Assembly: GCF_026735165.1 (NCBI RefSeq)
Contig: NZ_JAPQES010000008.1
Location: forward strand, 1 to 64,000
DNA: 64,000 nt
Reading direction: 5' to 3'
Source: Clostridium ganghwense
GTDB taxonomy: Bacteria; Bacillota; Clostridia; Clostridiales; Clostridiaceae
The notes under the pieces were generated by a model, which saw only the letters and a list, made by a program, of their open reading frames with translations, was not told the origin of the DNA and ran no database searches. Both the position numbers and the translations under genes were made by a program. Within the stretch, counting starts at the first letter, position 1, and each line of letters opens with the position of its first letter. Below are positions 8,444-16,674 of the stretch, in pieces.

Positions 8444-9649
8444 ATGAATAGGCTGTTTATTAAAAAACTTATAACAACTGGATTTTTTCTGGTTTTTTTA
8501 TTTGTATTTTCATTTTTAAATATATGTACAAGCTATAAGTCTCTTAAATCAGCAGTTAGAAAAACAGAAGTTTCATCTTTAAAAGAATATATTTCTGGTA
8601 TTGAATATGAAATTAATAAAAATATATATGGAAAATTTAAATTGGTTGAATCTTACGGATATATACAAAAACTTATGGGTAAAAATGAAGTGTCTAACTT
8701 TGAAGTGGTAAAAGATACAGAAGGAAAGCTACATTTTACTTATTTTGCAAATAAGCCAAATCCAACTGCCCATATTACGACAAAATTGAAGGAGCTTAAT
8801 AAGGAGATAAAAAATTCTAAAACTAAACTTATATATTTGATGACACCAGATAAATACATTAAAGGATATACAAAATTCCCTAAAGGAATTCCTTATCATT
8901 ATAATAATGAAACTGCAGATCAATTTTTAAGTGAGTTAAATTCTGAGAAAATTGACAGCATAGATCTAAGAGATGGTATTTTAGAAAGTGGAATAAAAGG
9001 TGCTGATATGTTTTTTAATACCGACCATCATTGGAAAATTAAAACTGCTTTTTGGGGATTTGGACAAGTAGTTAAGAATATGAATAAAAAATATAATTTA
9101 CAGCTAGATGAATCTAATTTTTATACCAACATTAATAACTATAATATAGTTGAATATAAGGATTCTTTTATTGGTTCTATGGGACGGAAAATAGGAAAGA
9201 ATTATACAGGGATTGATGATTTTTCACTAATTTATCCGAAGTTTAAAACAAATTATGATTTTTATTTTGAAAACAGTTTTACAAACGGGACTTTGACTGG
9301 AAGATTTGAAGAATCACTTGTAGCAATAAATCCGATTAGAAAATATGATGTATATGGTATTATATCAGATAAGTATTTTTCCTATCTATATGGTAATCAG
9401 CCATTTGCACATATTCACAATAAAGAAAATCCAAATGGACTAAAAGTATTGTTTATTAAAGATTCATTAGCAGTTCCACTAGCTGCATTCTTTTCATCAG
9501 TATGTTCAGATGTATATTTACTTGATCCGAGATATTATAAAGGCGATATGTTAAATTTTATAAATAATACAGAACTAGATTTTGTTTTTGTCTCTTATTC
9601 TCCACAAAATCTTGTTGATGAATTTTTCAAATTTACAAAAGATAAATAG
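8444..9649 (+). CDS. DHHW/AlgX-like protein for polysaccharide O-acetylation
   Basis: 401 residues with one N-terminal membrane anchor (about residues 9-27) and an extracytoplasmic SGNH-like domain. The DHHW motif is visible in FNTDHHWKIK (about residue 195), and a candidate nucleophile Ser occurs in FIKDSLAVPLAAFF (about residue 347). AlgJ/AlgX-type proteins take the acetyl group delivered by the MBOAT partner and place it on the glycan. It starts 17 bases after the MBOAT gene behind AAGGAGG and ends the operon. Equivalent position to CcsI in the C. difficile locus. Confidence 0.83.
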   Translation: MNRLFIKKLITTGFFLVFLFVFSFLNICTSYKSLKSAVRKTEVSSLKEYISGIEYEINKNIYGKFKLVESYGYIQKLMGKNEVSNFEVVKDTEGKLHFTYFANKPNPTAHITTKLKELNKEIKNSKTKLIYLMTPDKYIKGYTKFPKGIPYHYNNETADQFLSELNSEKIDSIDLRDGILESGIKGADMFFNTDHHWKIKTAFWGFGQVVKNMNKKYNLQLDESNFYTNINNYNIVEYKDSFIGSMGRKIGKNYTGIDDFSLIYPKFKTNYDFYFENSFTNGTLTGRFEESLVAINPIRKYDVYGIISDKYFSYLYGNQPFAHIHNKENPNGLKVLFIKDSLAVPLAAFFSSVCSDVYLLDPRYYKGDMLNFINNTELDFVFVSYSPQNLVDEFFKFTKDK

Positions 9650-9691
9650 ATCTTTTATCCTTTATGGAACATTTCTGTAATGAATATAAGC

Positions 9692-9720
9692 TTGACTAGT
9701 TTTGTAAAAAAATATATAAT
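9692..9720 (+). promoter_or_regulatory. Promoter of the thiMED leader
   Basis: TTGACT at 9692-9697 and TATAAT at 9715-9720 with a 17-base spacer, placed about 20 bases before the TPP aptamer, as expected for a riboswitch leader. Confidence 0.8.
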
Positions 9721-9740
9721 TTAGTTGTAATTTAATATAC

Positions 9741-9832
9741 AGGGGAGCTTGTGCAATCAGGCTGAGAAGATATCTAATGCGATGAAAACCCTTAAACCTG
9801 ATCTGGATAATGCCAGCGTAGGAAAATATTTA
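9741..9832 (+). promoter_or_regulatory. TPP riboswitch (THI element) of thiMED
   Basis: Contains the conserved order GGGGAGCTTGTG, GGCTGAGA, ACCCTTAAACCTGAT and GGATAATGCCAGCGTAGG, the pyrimidine- and pyrophosphate-binding arms of the TPP aptamer. It sits between a strong promoter and a terminator hairpin (9843-9879), so high TPP should stop transcription before thiM. Confidence 0.96.
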
Positions 9833-9842
9833 TAAATATTTT

Positions 9843-9879
9843 AAGCGCGTTACCAATTTAGGGGACACGCTTTTTTTAT
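9843..9879 (+). terminator. Riboswitch-controlled terminator
   Basis: Stem AAGCGCGT / ACACGCTT (one G:U pair) followed by a T run, immediately downstream of the TPP aptamer; the expression platform for thiMED. Confidence 0.78.
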
Positions 9880-9928
9880 TATGTAAATTTGCGGATGATT
9901 GTAAGACTATTGAAAAGGAGATATAAAT

Positions 9929-10753
9929 ATGTTTGAAAAATTATTAGAAAATCTAAAATTAAATCCACCACTTGTACATAATATAACAAATTATGTAACT
10001 GTAAATGACTGTGCCAATATTGTTTTAGCATCTGGTGGATCACCTCTTATGGCAGATGATATTAATGAAGTAGAAGACATCGTATCTATCAGTAATGCTT
10101 TATATATTAATGTAGGTACACTTAATATAAGAACAGTAGAAGCTATGGTGAAAGCAGGAAAGAAAGCCAATGAATTAGGCTTACCAGTCGTACTAGACCC
10201 AGTGGGTGTAGGAGCTTCAAAGCTAAGGAATGAATCAGTAGAAACCTTGATTGACGAAATAGATTTTTCTGTTATTAAAGGAAATATGTCTGAAATAAAA
10301 GCTTTATATACAAATGCAAAAAATACAGGTGGAGTAGACGTACAAGAAGATGATCTTATTGACGATCAGAATATTGAAGAAGCTATTGAATTTGTAAAAA
10401 AAGTTGCTAAAAAATTCAATTGTGTTATTGCTGTCACAGGGGCTATTGATATTGTAACAGATAGTCAAAAAGTATGTTTAATACGTAATGGACATGCAAT
10501 AATGTCAAAAATTACAGGTACAGGCTGTATGACAGGTAGTGTAATGGCTACATACTGTGGTTCAAACAAAGACGATATTTTTGGTGCTGCAGTAATAGCA
10601 ATTACCATGATGGGATTATCAGGTGAAAAAGCATATGAAAAAATAGTAGCAAGATCAGAAGGAACTAGCAGTTTTAGAACTTACTTGATTGATGCTGTAA
10701 GTTTAATGGATTTTCAGATATTGAAAGAAGGTGCTAAGATTGAAATTAGATAA
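9929..10753 (+). CDS. thiM: Hydroxyethylthiazole kinase
   Basis: 274 residues, the normal length of ThiM, which phosphorylates 4-methyl-5-(2-hydroxyethyl)thiazole in thiamine salvage. Motifs include PLVHNITNYVTVNDCAN near the N-terminus, VLDPVGVGASKLR (about residue 88), VIKGNMSEIKAL and the catalytic TGTGCMTGS (about residue 195). AAAAGGAGAT precedes ATG. It lies behind a TPP riboswitch and overlaps thiE. A second ThiM is encoded at 33423-34253. Confidence 0.96.
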   Translation: MFEKLLENLKLNPPLVHNITNYVTVNDCANIVLASGGSPLMADDINEVEDIVSISNALYINVGTLNIRTVEAMVKAGKKANELGLPVVLDPVGVGASKLRNESVETLIDEIDFSVIKGNMSEIKALYTNAKNTGGVDVQEDDLIDDQNIEEAIEFVKKVAKKFNCVIAVTGAIDIVTDSQKVCLIRNGHAIMSKITGTGCMTGSVMATYCGSNKDDIFGAAVIAITMMGLSGEKAYEKIVARSEGTSSFRTYLIDAVSLMDFQILKEGAKIEIR

Positions 10754-11384
10754 TAAATCATTACTACTTTATCTTGTAACAGACCGTAGTTGGTTGGGTG
10801 ATCAGAGTCTAATCTCTCAAGTTGAGAAGAGTTTAATTGAAGGGGTAACTTTTTTACAGTTGAGGGAAAAGAATTTAGATAATGAAAGCTTTTTAAATTT
10901 GGCTATAGAAATGAAGGATTTAGCTTGTCGCTATGATGTACCTTTTGTAATCAATGATAATATAGATATTGCCATAAAAAGTGATGCTGATGGAGTTCAT
11001 ATAGGACAGGATGATATGCCTATAGAAGAAGCTAGAAAAATTATTGGTAAAGATAAAATATTAGGAGTTTCAGCAGGAACAGTTGAGGAGGCAATACTTG
11101 CAGAACAACTTGGGGCAGATTATTTAGGCGTTGGTGCAATCTTTTCCACTAATACAAAAAAAGATGCTCAAAACATTTCCTTTGAAACTTTAAAAAATAT
11201 TTGTGAATCAGTAGATATTCCAGTAGTTGCTATTGGTGGAATTAATAAAGAGAATATTTTATCACTAGAAGGTAGTGGAATTGATGGAGTATCAGTAATT
11301 TCAGCTATTCTTGCTCAGAAAAATATTGCTAAGGCAACTTACGAACTAAAAGATATTTGTGAAAGAATATTTAAACATGATTAA
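10740..11384 (+). CDS. thiE: Thiamine-phosphate synthase
   Basis: About 214 residues in the TIM-barrel ThiE family, which joins HMP-pyrophosphate to thiazole phosphate. Visible motifs are LQLREKN, FVINDNIDIA, GVHIGQDDMP, VGAIFSTNTKK and VVAIGGIN. TTG at 10740 is preferred to GTG at 10731 because AAAGAAGGTG ends six bases before it. The start lies inside the 3' end of thiM, so the genes are translationally coupled. Confidence 0.94.
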   Translation: MKLDNKSLLLYLVTDRSWLGDQSLISQVEKSLIEGVTFLQLREKNLDNESFLNLAIEMKDLACRYDVPFVINDNIDIAIKSDADGVHIGQDDMPIEEARKIIGKDKILGVSAGTVEEAILAEQLGADYLGVGAIFSTNTKKDAQNISFETLKNICESVDIPVVAIGGINKENILSLEGSGIDGVSVISAILAQKNIAKATYELKDICERIFKHD

Positions 11385-11454
11385 GTAGATTAAGAAAAAT
11401 AATAACCATAAATAATTAGTACATAAATAATTTATTGAAATTAGAGGTGTTGAT

Positions 11455-12237
11455 ATGAAAAAAGTATTAACTATAGCAGGTTCTGACTGTAGCGGTGGAG
11501 CAGGCATTCAAGCAGATTTAAAAACAATAATAGCTCACAAGTGTTATGGAATGAGTGTTATAACTGCACTAACAGCTCAAAACACAACAGGTGTTTATGG
11601 CATAGAAGCTTGTTCAGTAGATTTTGTAAAAAATCAAATGGATTGTGTATTTACAGATATTTTTCCTGATGCTGTAAAGATAGGAATGGTTTCTTCAATT
11701 GAAATTATCGAAGCAATTGCACAAAAGTTAAAGGAGCATAAGGCACAAAATATTGTTGTTGACCCTGTTATGGTTGCAACTTCAGGAAGCAGGTTGCTTA
11801 ATGATGATGCTATACATAAATTATTAAATGAATTAATACAATTAGCAACAGTTATTACTCCTAACATTTTTGAAGCAGAAATTCTTTGTGGATTTGAAAT
11901 TAAGAGTACAGAAGATATGATAAAGGCAGCTAGAAAGATAGCTGAGAATTATGATGGACATATCTTAATTAAAGGTGGACATCTTGAAGACGATGCCAAT
12001 GATTTATTGTTTACAAATGGTGTAATCCATTGGTTCGAAGGGGAGAAAATTAAAAACTCTAACACACATGGTACTGGATGTACTTTATCTTCAGCTATTG
12101 CCAGTAACCTTGCATTAGGGTATGATATTGAAGAAAGCATACGTAACAGTAAAGAATATATCACTGGTGCATTAAGAGCAAAGTTAGACCTTGGTAAAGG
12201 AAGCGGACCATTGAATCATTGCTATAACATGGTATAG
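11455..12237 (+). CDS. thiD: Hydroxymethylpyrimidine / phosphomethylpyrimidine kinase
   Basis: 260 residues, typical ThiD, which phosphorylates HMP and HMP-phosphate. Motifs: LTIAGSDCSGGAGIQADLK at the N-terminus, VDPVMVATSG (about residue 102), ILIKGGHL and the P-loop-like anion hole NTHGTGCTLSSA (about residue 203). AGAGGTG precedes ATG. It is third in the riboswitch-controlled salvage operon; a 70-base gap from thiE contains no terminator. The decayed ywbE fragment begins three bases after the stop. Confidence 0.95.
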   Translation: MKKVLTIAGSDCSGGAGIQADLKTIIAHKCYGMSVITALTAQNTTGVYGIEACSVDFVKNQMDCVFTDIFPDAVKIGMVSSIEIIEAIAQKLKEHKAQNIVVDPVMVATSGSRLLNDDAIHKLLNELIQLATVITPNIFEAEILCGFEIKSTEDMIKAARKIAENYDGHILIKGGHLEDDANDLLFTNGVIHWFEGEKIKNSNTHGTGCTLSSAIASNLALGYDIEESIRNSKEYITGALRAKLDLGKGSGPLNHCYNMV

Positions 12238-12240
12238 GGT

Positions 12241-12315
12241 TGTGGTTCAAAAAATTCTTACAAAGTCACCAAGTTATCACCATAATTGTAGGAAAGTTAA
12301 GCAAATATTGAAATA
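12241..12315 (+). pseudogene. Deleted copy of ywbE 3' region
   Basis: Bases 12241-12286 match 2219-2264 of ywbE with only about three mismatches, and 12287-12315 match its last ~33 bases; about 35 bases between them are missing. No start codon or ribosome site remains, yet the frame stays open to TAA. It is a remnant of a second ywbE fused behind thiD by rearrangement. Confidence 0.85.
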
Positions 12316-12336
12316 AATATTTAGATATTATAGAGG

Positions 12337-12367
12337 GCAACTATCGATAACGGGTAGTTGCTTTTTA
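12337..12367 (+). terminator. Intrinsic terminator after thiD / ywbE remnant
   Basis: Stem GCAACTA / TAGTTGC followed by TTTTTATTA. It probably arrived with the ywbE fragment and now closes the thiMED transcript. Confidence 0.8.
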
Positions 12368-12688
12368 TTATGGGTAAAGTAAGTGTAAGTATTATTAAGA
12401 ATAGTTTCTATAGCTGTTAGAAATATTTTTAAACAAATAAAAAGTATTCAAAAATTAGTAATAGTTCCAGATATATTAATAGAGGTATACTATTTTTATG
12501 TACTTAAGTATTAATATGGTATAATTGGACGTGGGTTATTGTTGAATAATCTAAATAAATTTTATATTAATAAGTATAAATGTATTAAAACATAATCTTA
12601 TTATGTTATGACTTACTAATAAAATTATAATACCTGTTTTTTCACAGGAATTCATGTATTAAATATGATATTTTATGGAGGTAGTATA
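12368..12688 (+). other. AT-rich intergenic leader with hairpin
   Basis: No gene. It contains GGTATAATTGGAC at 12519-12531, which resembles GGTATAATTAGAC at 14932-14944, and a perfect hairpin AACATAAT/ATTATGTT at 12589-12607. The region looks like a divergent member of the upstream repeats found before other single genes here. Promoter activity is inferred only. Confidence 0.4.
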
Positions 12689-13318
12689 ATGAAAGTATTG
12701 GGGATAGTAGGGAGTAGAAGAAAAAATGGTAATACAGCATATTTGGTGCAGCAAGCATTAGATGCAATTGAATGCAAAGAAATTGAAACTGAGTTGATTT
12801 TTCTTGGGGATTATAATATTAGAGGGTGCACTGGGTGTGAAGGATGCAAAGACACATACAAATGCGTAATAATGGATGATATGCAGAAATTATATCCACG
12901 TATACTAGAGGCAGATGCTATTATTATAGGTTCGCCTACATACTTTTATAATATAACCGCAGATATGAAAGCTTTTATTGAAAGATGTTATTGTTTTCAA
13001 GTTTTTGCAGAAGATGACCGTTCGGTTTGGTCAAGTATCAATGAAGTATTAGGGGGAAAATATGCTGTAGTTATATCTATCTGTGAACAAAATGATGAAA
13101 AAGATATGGGATTTACTGCTGAAGCTATGAGTAAACCTCTTGAAGGCTTAGGATATAGAGTAATAGAGACAGTTAAAATTTTGAAATTGTTTAAAAAGGG
13201 AGATGTACTTCAAAATCAAGATGCTTTAGGGGAAGTAAAAAGAGCTGGAAAGAAACTAGAAAAAACGCTTAGGCTAAGAAAAGAAACCAAGGAAAAACTT
13301 AAATTACATATAGAGTAA
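12689..13318 (+). CDS. Flavodoxin-fold NAD(P)H-dependent FMN reductase family protein
   Basis: 209 residues. The N-terminal GIVGSRRKNGNTAYLV binds the FMN phosphate in the flavodoxin-like fold; IIGSPTYFYNITADMKAFIE (about residue 80) is the second FMN loop. A cysteine set GCTGCEGCKDTYKC (about residues 46-59) is typical of clostridial iron-sulfur flavoprotein-like reductases. The C-terminal tail is rich in Lys. ATG 12689 has TATGGAGG upstream; an in-frame ATG 24 bases earlier lacks spacing. It stands alone between two intergenic repeats. Physiological electron partner unknown. Confidence 0.82.
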   Translation: MKVLGIVGSRRKNGNTAYLVQQALDAIECKEIETELIFLGDYNIRGCTGCEGCKDTYKCVIMDDMQKLYPRILEADAIIIGSPTYFYNITADMKAFIERCYCFQVFAEDDRSVWSSINEVLGGKYAVVISICEQNDEKDMGFTAEAMSKPLEGLGYRVIETVKILKLFKKGDVLQNQDALGEVKRAGKKLEKTLRLRKETKEKLKLHIE

Positions 13319-13384
13319 AGAAGAAATATCAAAATTTAGACGATAATAAAAAGCAGAACAATAGATGTTAGAGGGGATAATAAA

Positions 13385-14491
13385 ATGTATAATTTAATAA
13401 GAGAAAAACTTAAAAATAAAGATAAAATTCTTATTGGCATTAGTGGTATAAGTTTAAGTGGTAAAACTACATTTGCTAAAGAAATTCAGAATAAATTAGA
13501 AAATGATAATTATAAAGTGCAAGTTATTTCTTTAGTAGAAAATGAAAACATAATTAAAGCTTCTTTTAATTATAAAAATCCATCTAAATATTATTATGAA
13601 AATGCTTTTAATTTTAATAAAGTAAAAGAACAAATTGATGAATGTTTTAAAAGCAATGATATAGTTATAGTTGAAGGATTACTATTATTTAAGAATACTG
13701 TTAAAATTAATTTTAATGTTAAGGTATGGATAGATTGTACATTTACAACTTCAATAAACAGAGCTCCTATGGATAAAAAAAATTTATGTGAAGATTTCTA
13801 TATGTGGCTTCACAGACAACATTTTTCAATAGATAATCCTAAAAAAGAAGTTGACATAGTTATTAAAAATGATGAAATTTTAGAAAACGAACCTGAAATA
13901 TTTGTAGATTTAAAAAATAAACCTTCATCAGTTAAAAAAATGCAGTGGTTAAATGAACCTACTATATGGGAAGTTAGAAAAAATGAAGTTTATGTAGAAA
14001 CCGATGCAATAACAGATTTCTGGCAAAGAACTCATTATGGGTTCAGAAATGATAATGCTCATATGCTATATATAGAAACTGAAAAAGATTTTGTTATGAC
14101 AACTAAGGTTAAATTTAATGCAATTCATCAGTTTGACCAATGTGGTTTAATAGTAAGAATTGATGAAGATAACTGGCTAAAGACTTCTATAGAATATGAA
14201 TTAGGAAACCCACCAAAACTTGGAGGAGTGGTAACTAACTTAGGGTATTCAGATTGGTCTACTGAAGAACTTGATTTCCAAGTTAACGAAGCTAAATTTA
14301 GAATCACTAGAGAAGATAAAGACTATAAAATAGAAGTTAACGTTGCAGATAGAGGGTGGAGGCAGCTAAGAATTTGCCATCTTCATAGTACAGAAAAAAA
14401 GGTTAAGTGTGGTATATATTGTTGTAGTCCTATTGATAATGGCTATGAGGTTTCATTAAAAGATTTAAAAATACAAGAACAATATTTTTAG
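13385..14491 (+). CDS. P-loop (uridine kinase-like) domain fused to DUF1349
   Basis: 368 residues in two parts. Residues about 1-165 form a small P-loop kinase-like domain: Walker A GISLSGKTTFAKE (about 23-35), a VEGLLLF strand (about 96) and a WIDCTF strand, as in uridine kinase/PRK proteins. Residues about 185-366 match the DUF1349 jelly-roll (concanavalin A-like) family: FWQRTHYGFRNDNAHMLY, FDQCGLIVRIDEDNWLKTS and a final YEVSLKDLKIQ. The two domains usually occur separately, so the fusion is unusual. AGAGGGGA precedes ATG. Function cannot be assigned; sugar or nucleoside phosphorylation with a carbohydrate-binding domain is one guess. Confidence 0.72.
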   Translation: MYNLIREKLKNKDKILIGISGISLSGKTTFAKEIQNKLENDNYKVQVISLVENENIIKASFNYKNPSKYYYENAFNFNKVKEQIDECFKSNDIVIVEGLLLFKNTVKINFNVKVWIDCTFTTSINRAPMDKKNLCEDFYMWLHRQHFSIDNPKKEVDIVIKNDEILENEPEIFVDLKNKPSSVKKMQWLNEPTIWEVRKNEVYVETDAITDFWQRTHYGFRNDNAHMLYIETEKDFVMTTKVKFNAIHQFDQCGLIVRIDEDNWLKTSIEYELGNPPKLGGVVTNLGYSDWSTEELDFQVNEAKFRITREDKDYKIEVNVADRGWRQLRICHLHSTEKKVKCGIYCCSPIDNGYEVSLKDLKIQEQYF

Positions 14492-14518
14492 ATCTTTTAA
14501 TATATAAATTTTTTCATA

Positions 14519-14596
14519 ATGTTCTTAAATGATGATTTAAAAGATTAATAATCTTAGAAGTAGTTAAGACACAATAGCAAAATAATGTGTTGTAAC
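14519..14596 (+). repeat. Intergenic repeat family 1, copy A
   Basis: About 75 bases sharing TTCTTAAATGATGATTTA, a perfect inner palindrome AAGATTAATAATCTT and AGTTAAGACACAATAGCAAA with the elements at 15611, 29660, 31881 and 45786. Strongest match is to copy B (29660). It lies just downstream of the kinase/DUF1349 gene and is not coding. Confidence 0.8.
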
Positions 14597-14667
14597 TGAA
14601 TATGAAGTTTTGAATAATATTTGACTCCTACATAATATTTGGAAGTATGATATGCTATTGTATAGGA

Positions 14668-14706
14668 AACAGCTGCTACTTTAACTGTAAAGTACAGCTG
14701 TTTTAT
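14668..14706 (+). terminator. Strong hairpin terminator in the 14492-15064 gap
   Basis: AACAGCTG-CTACTTTA / TAAAGTA-CAGCTGTT stem followed by TTTATT. It lies 180 bases beyond the preceding gene, after repeat copy A, so it may end that transcript or a short independent RNA. From 14707 to 14930 I see no gene, only AT-rich sequence. Confidence 0.78.
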
Positions 14707-14962
14707 TGTATTTAAAATTAAAAATGTACAGTTTATTCTTTTAAAAGCAAAATAAAGTTAAAGTTTATAAAATCCATCTTCTCCTAGTATTCAGGTAATA
14801 GATCATTGTACTTAAAAGAAGAAATGTTTACTGGCACTAATATTAAAAAAGTAGCTCTCAATAAACATATGTTTAACATATATAATTTAATTGATATTAT
14901 ACTATTTTTATATAATAAAGGTTAAAAGTGGTATAATTAGACATGCGTTGTTGATGAACAAT

Positions 14963-15014
14963 ATAAAGAAAATGCATCACAAATATGATACAATGAGTTA
15001 TTATAAATTTGTAA
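14963..15014 (+). repeat. Intergenic repeat family 2 (promoter-like), before the Nudix gene
   Basis: Sequence around AAAGAAAATGCATCACAAAT and TATGATACAATGAGTTATTA aligns with 28564-28620 and 43446-43500. TATGATACAAT contains a plausible -10, and each copy lies upstream of a solitary gene. Confidence 0.65.
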
Positions 15015-15064
15015 ATTATTGTGTAACTAACACAGGAACATTATGTAGAAGGTAGAGTGATAGA

Positions 15065-15580
15065 ATGGCTGAACTATGTGATATTTATGATATTAACTGT
15101 AATAAAACTGGAGAAGTTTTTGTAAGGGGAGAGCATTTGAAAGAGAACCAATACCAGTTGGCTACAAGTATTTGGATTATTAATAGTAATTTACAGATAT
15201 TAATTCAGAAAAGATCTGAGTCAAAAAATTCTTCTCCAAATATTTGGGCAACACACGGTGGATGTGTAAGGGTAGGGGAAACTAGTCTAAATGCTTGTAT
15301 AAGAGAGGCGTATGAAGAGATTGGAATTGTAATTCAAGCTAAAGATATAAAACCATTAAATAGAAATATAAGTGAAAATTTAATTATGGATAACTATATA
15401 GTTGTACAGGAATTTAGTATTTTATCAGCTGTATTACAGTTAGAAGAGGTGAGTGAAATAAAATGGGTGTCACTGGATGAATTGAAATATATGGTTAAAA
15501 ACAAAGAATTTTTTGAATATCAAGAGTTACCTTACCTAAGTAACTTTATTAATAACTATAAATTCATTAGAAAAGTATAA
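15065..15580 (+). CDS. Nudix hydrolase
   Basis: 171 residues. The complete Nudix box GX5EX7REUXEEXGU is present at about residues 60-83 (GCVRVGETSLNACIREAYEE, then IGI), with both metal-binding EE pairs intact. The N-terminal ELCDIYDINCNKTGEVFVRG and IQKRSESKNSSPNIWATHGG resemble IPP isomerase-like/YfcD-type Nudix proteins, but a substrate cannot be named. ATG follows GAAGGTAGAGTGATAGA. The gene is flanked by family 2 repeat upstream and family 1 repeat downstream, like a cassette. Confidence 0.88.
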   Translation: MAELCDIYDINCNKTGEVFVRGEHLKENQYQLATSIWIINSNLQILIQKRSESKNSSPNIWATHGGCVRVGETSLNACIREAYEEIGIVIQAKDIKPLNRNISENLIMDNYIVVQEFSILSAVLQLEEVSEIKWVSLDELKYMVKNKEFFEYQELPYLSNFINNYKFIRKV

Positions 15581-15610
15581 ACTTATATCATATTGATTTT
15601 AAATTAATAC

Positions 15611-15685
15611 ACTATTTTCTTAAATGACAGTGTAAAAAGCTAATAATCAAGGAAATAGTTGAGATGTAAAAGCAAAATTAAGTGA
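15611..15685 (+). repeat. Intergenic repeat family 1, copy E
   Basis: TTTCTTAAATGACAGTG, GCTAATAATCAAG and ATAGTTGAGATGTAAAAGCA correspond in order and spacing to copy A at 14519. More diverged than A and B. Confidence 0.65.
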
Positions 15686-15712
15686 AATTAAAATAAATAA
15701 AAGGGGATATGT

Positions 15713-16270
15713 ATGAAGTATAATTCAGATCATTATTATAGAATTGCGTATGTTATCACGATAGTTTCGCTAATTCCATTTTTTATTTTAGTTACTGAAA
15801 TAAATAAAGTTACTCCTATTATTATAATATTTACTCCACTAATCATCGGAATTGAGTATTCTTATATTTTCCCAAGACAAGCTATGAAATTATATGAAGA
15901 AATATTATTTAAATCATTTATTGAAAGAATTAACACTATAATTGAGTTTTCAATATTCATTATTTTTAGTGCAACGGAGAGTTATTACTTTATCACAGGC
16001 AATATTATTCCAGTATTTGTATTTACCATGATTTACCCAATATGGACTTTAATATTTAAAAGCCAGTCAGTTATTATAGGTAATAAAAATATTATTATTG
16101 GAAAGAAGCTTATCCCATATGATTTGGTACAATCAGTATCATTAGAAAAAAATTCAGTATTGATTAAAACTGATGAACAATCATTTAAGATAAGTAACTG
16201 GGCTATTGATAAGCAAAGATGGAAACTAGAATTGCTTTTAAAACAAATAACTGATAAAACAAAAGATTAA
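15713..16270 (+). CDS. Membrane protein with C-terminal PH-like domain (hypothetical)
   Basis: 185 residues. Four hydrophobic segments lie at about residues 12-30, 36-52, 80-95 and 99-117. The cytoplasmic C-terminal ~65 residues (SQSVIIGNKNIIIGKKLIPY, DLVQSVSLEKNSVLIKT) have the strand pattern of bacterial PH-like domains found in small membrane proteins. No catalytic motif is seen. AAAAGGGGAT precedes ATG. It sits alone between two family 1 repeats; function unknown. Confidence 0.68.
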   Translation: MKYNSDHYYRIAYVITIVSLIPFFILVTEINKVTPIIIIFTPLIIGIEYSYIFPRQAMKLYEEILFKSFIERINTIIEFSIFIIFSATESYYFITGNIIPVFVFTMIYPIWTLIFKSQSVIIGNKNIIIGKKLIPYDLVQSVSLEKNSVLIKTDEQSFKISNWAIDKQRWKLELLLKQITDKTKD

Positions 16271-16289
16271 TAAACTTTACATAACATTT

Positions 16290-16360
16290 CATTCAAGCAG
16301 TTAAGTCTTAACAGAAAAAAATACGAAGTAGTGTTTAAGATACAAAAGCTCTTACAGCTA
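16290..16360 (+). repeat. Intergenic repeat family 1, copy F (weak)
   Basis: GTGTTTAAGATACAAAAGCT near the 3' end matches the conserved tail of family 1; the 5' half is poorly conserved. The rest of the gap to 16674 is AT-rich with no gene visible. Confidence 0.4.
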
Positions 16361-16674
16361 CGGAAATTTTATTATACTAAAATATAATTTAGTGTAGTTG
16401 GTGGAATACCGAGATAACTGATGTATAAAATTTACATTAAATTATTAAAAATTTACTTATTAAGCGATTAGCAAAAAGTATTTGAAATAATCTACAGATA
16501 ATTAGAAACATATCAAAATGATTTTAATTATAGTTTTGACATATAAAATTGCTTATTTTAGGTAATTTCACAAAGTGTACATTTTGAAATAGTTCAAAAC
16601 AGAAGTAGATATATTATGTCTCTACTATTTTTAATGACAAAACAACAACTTTTAAAGAAAGGATTTTGGATATA

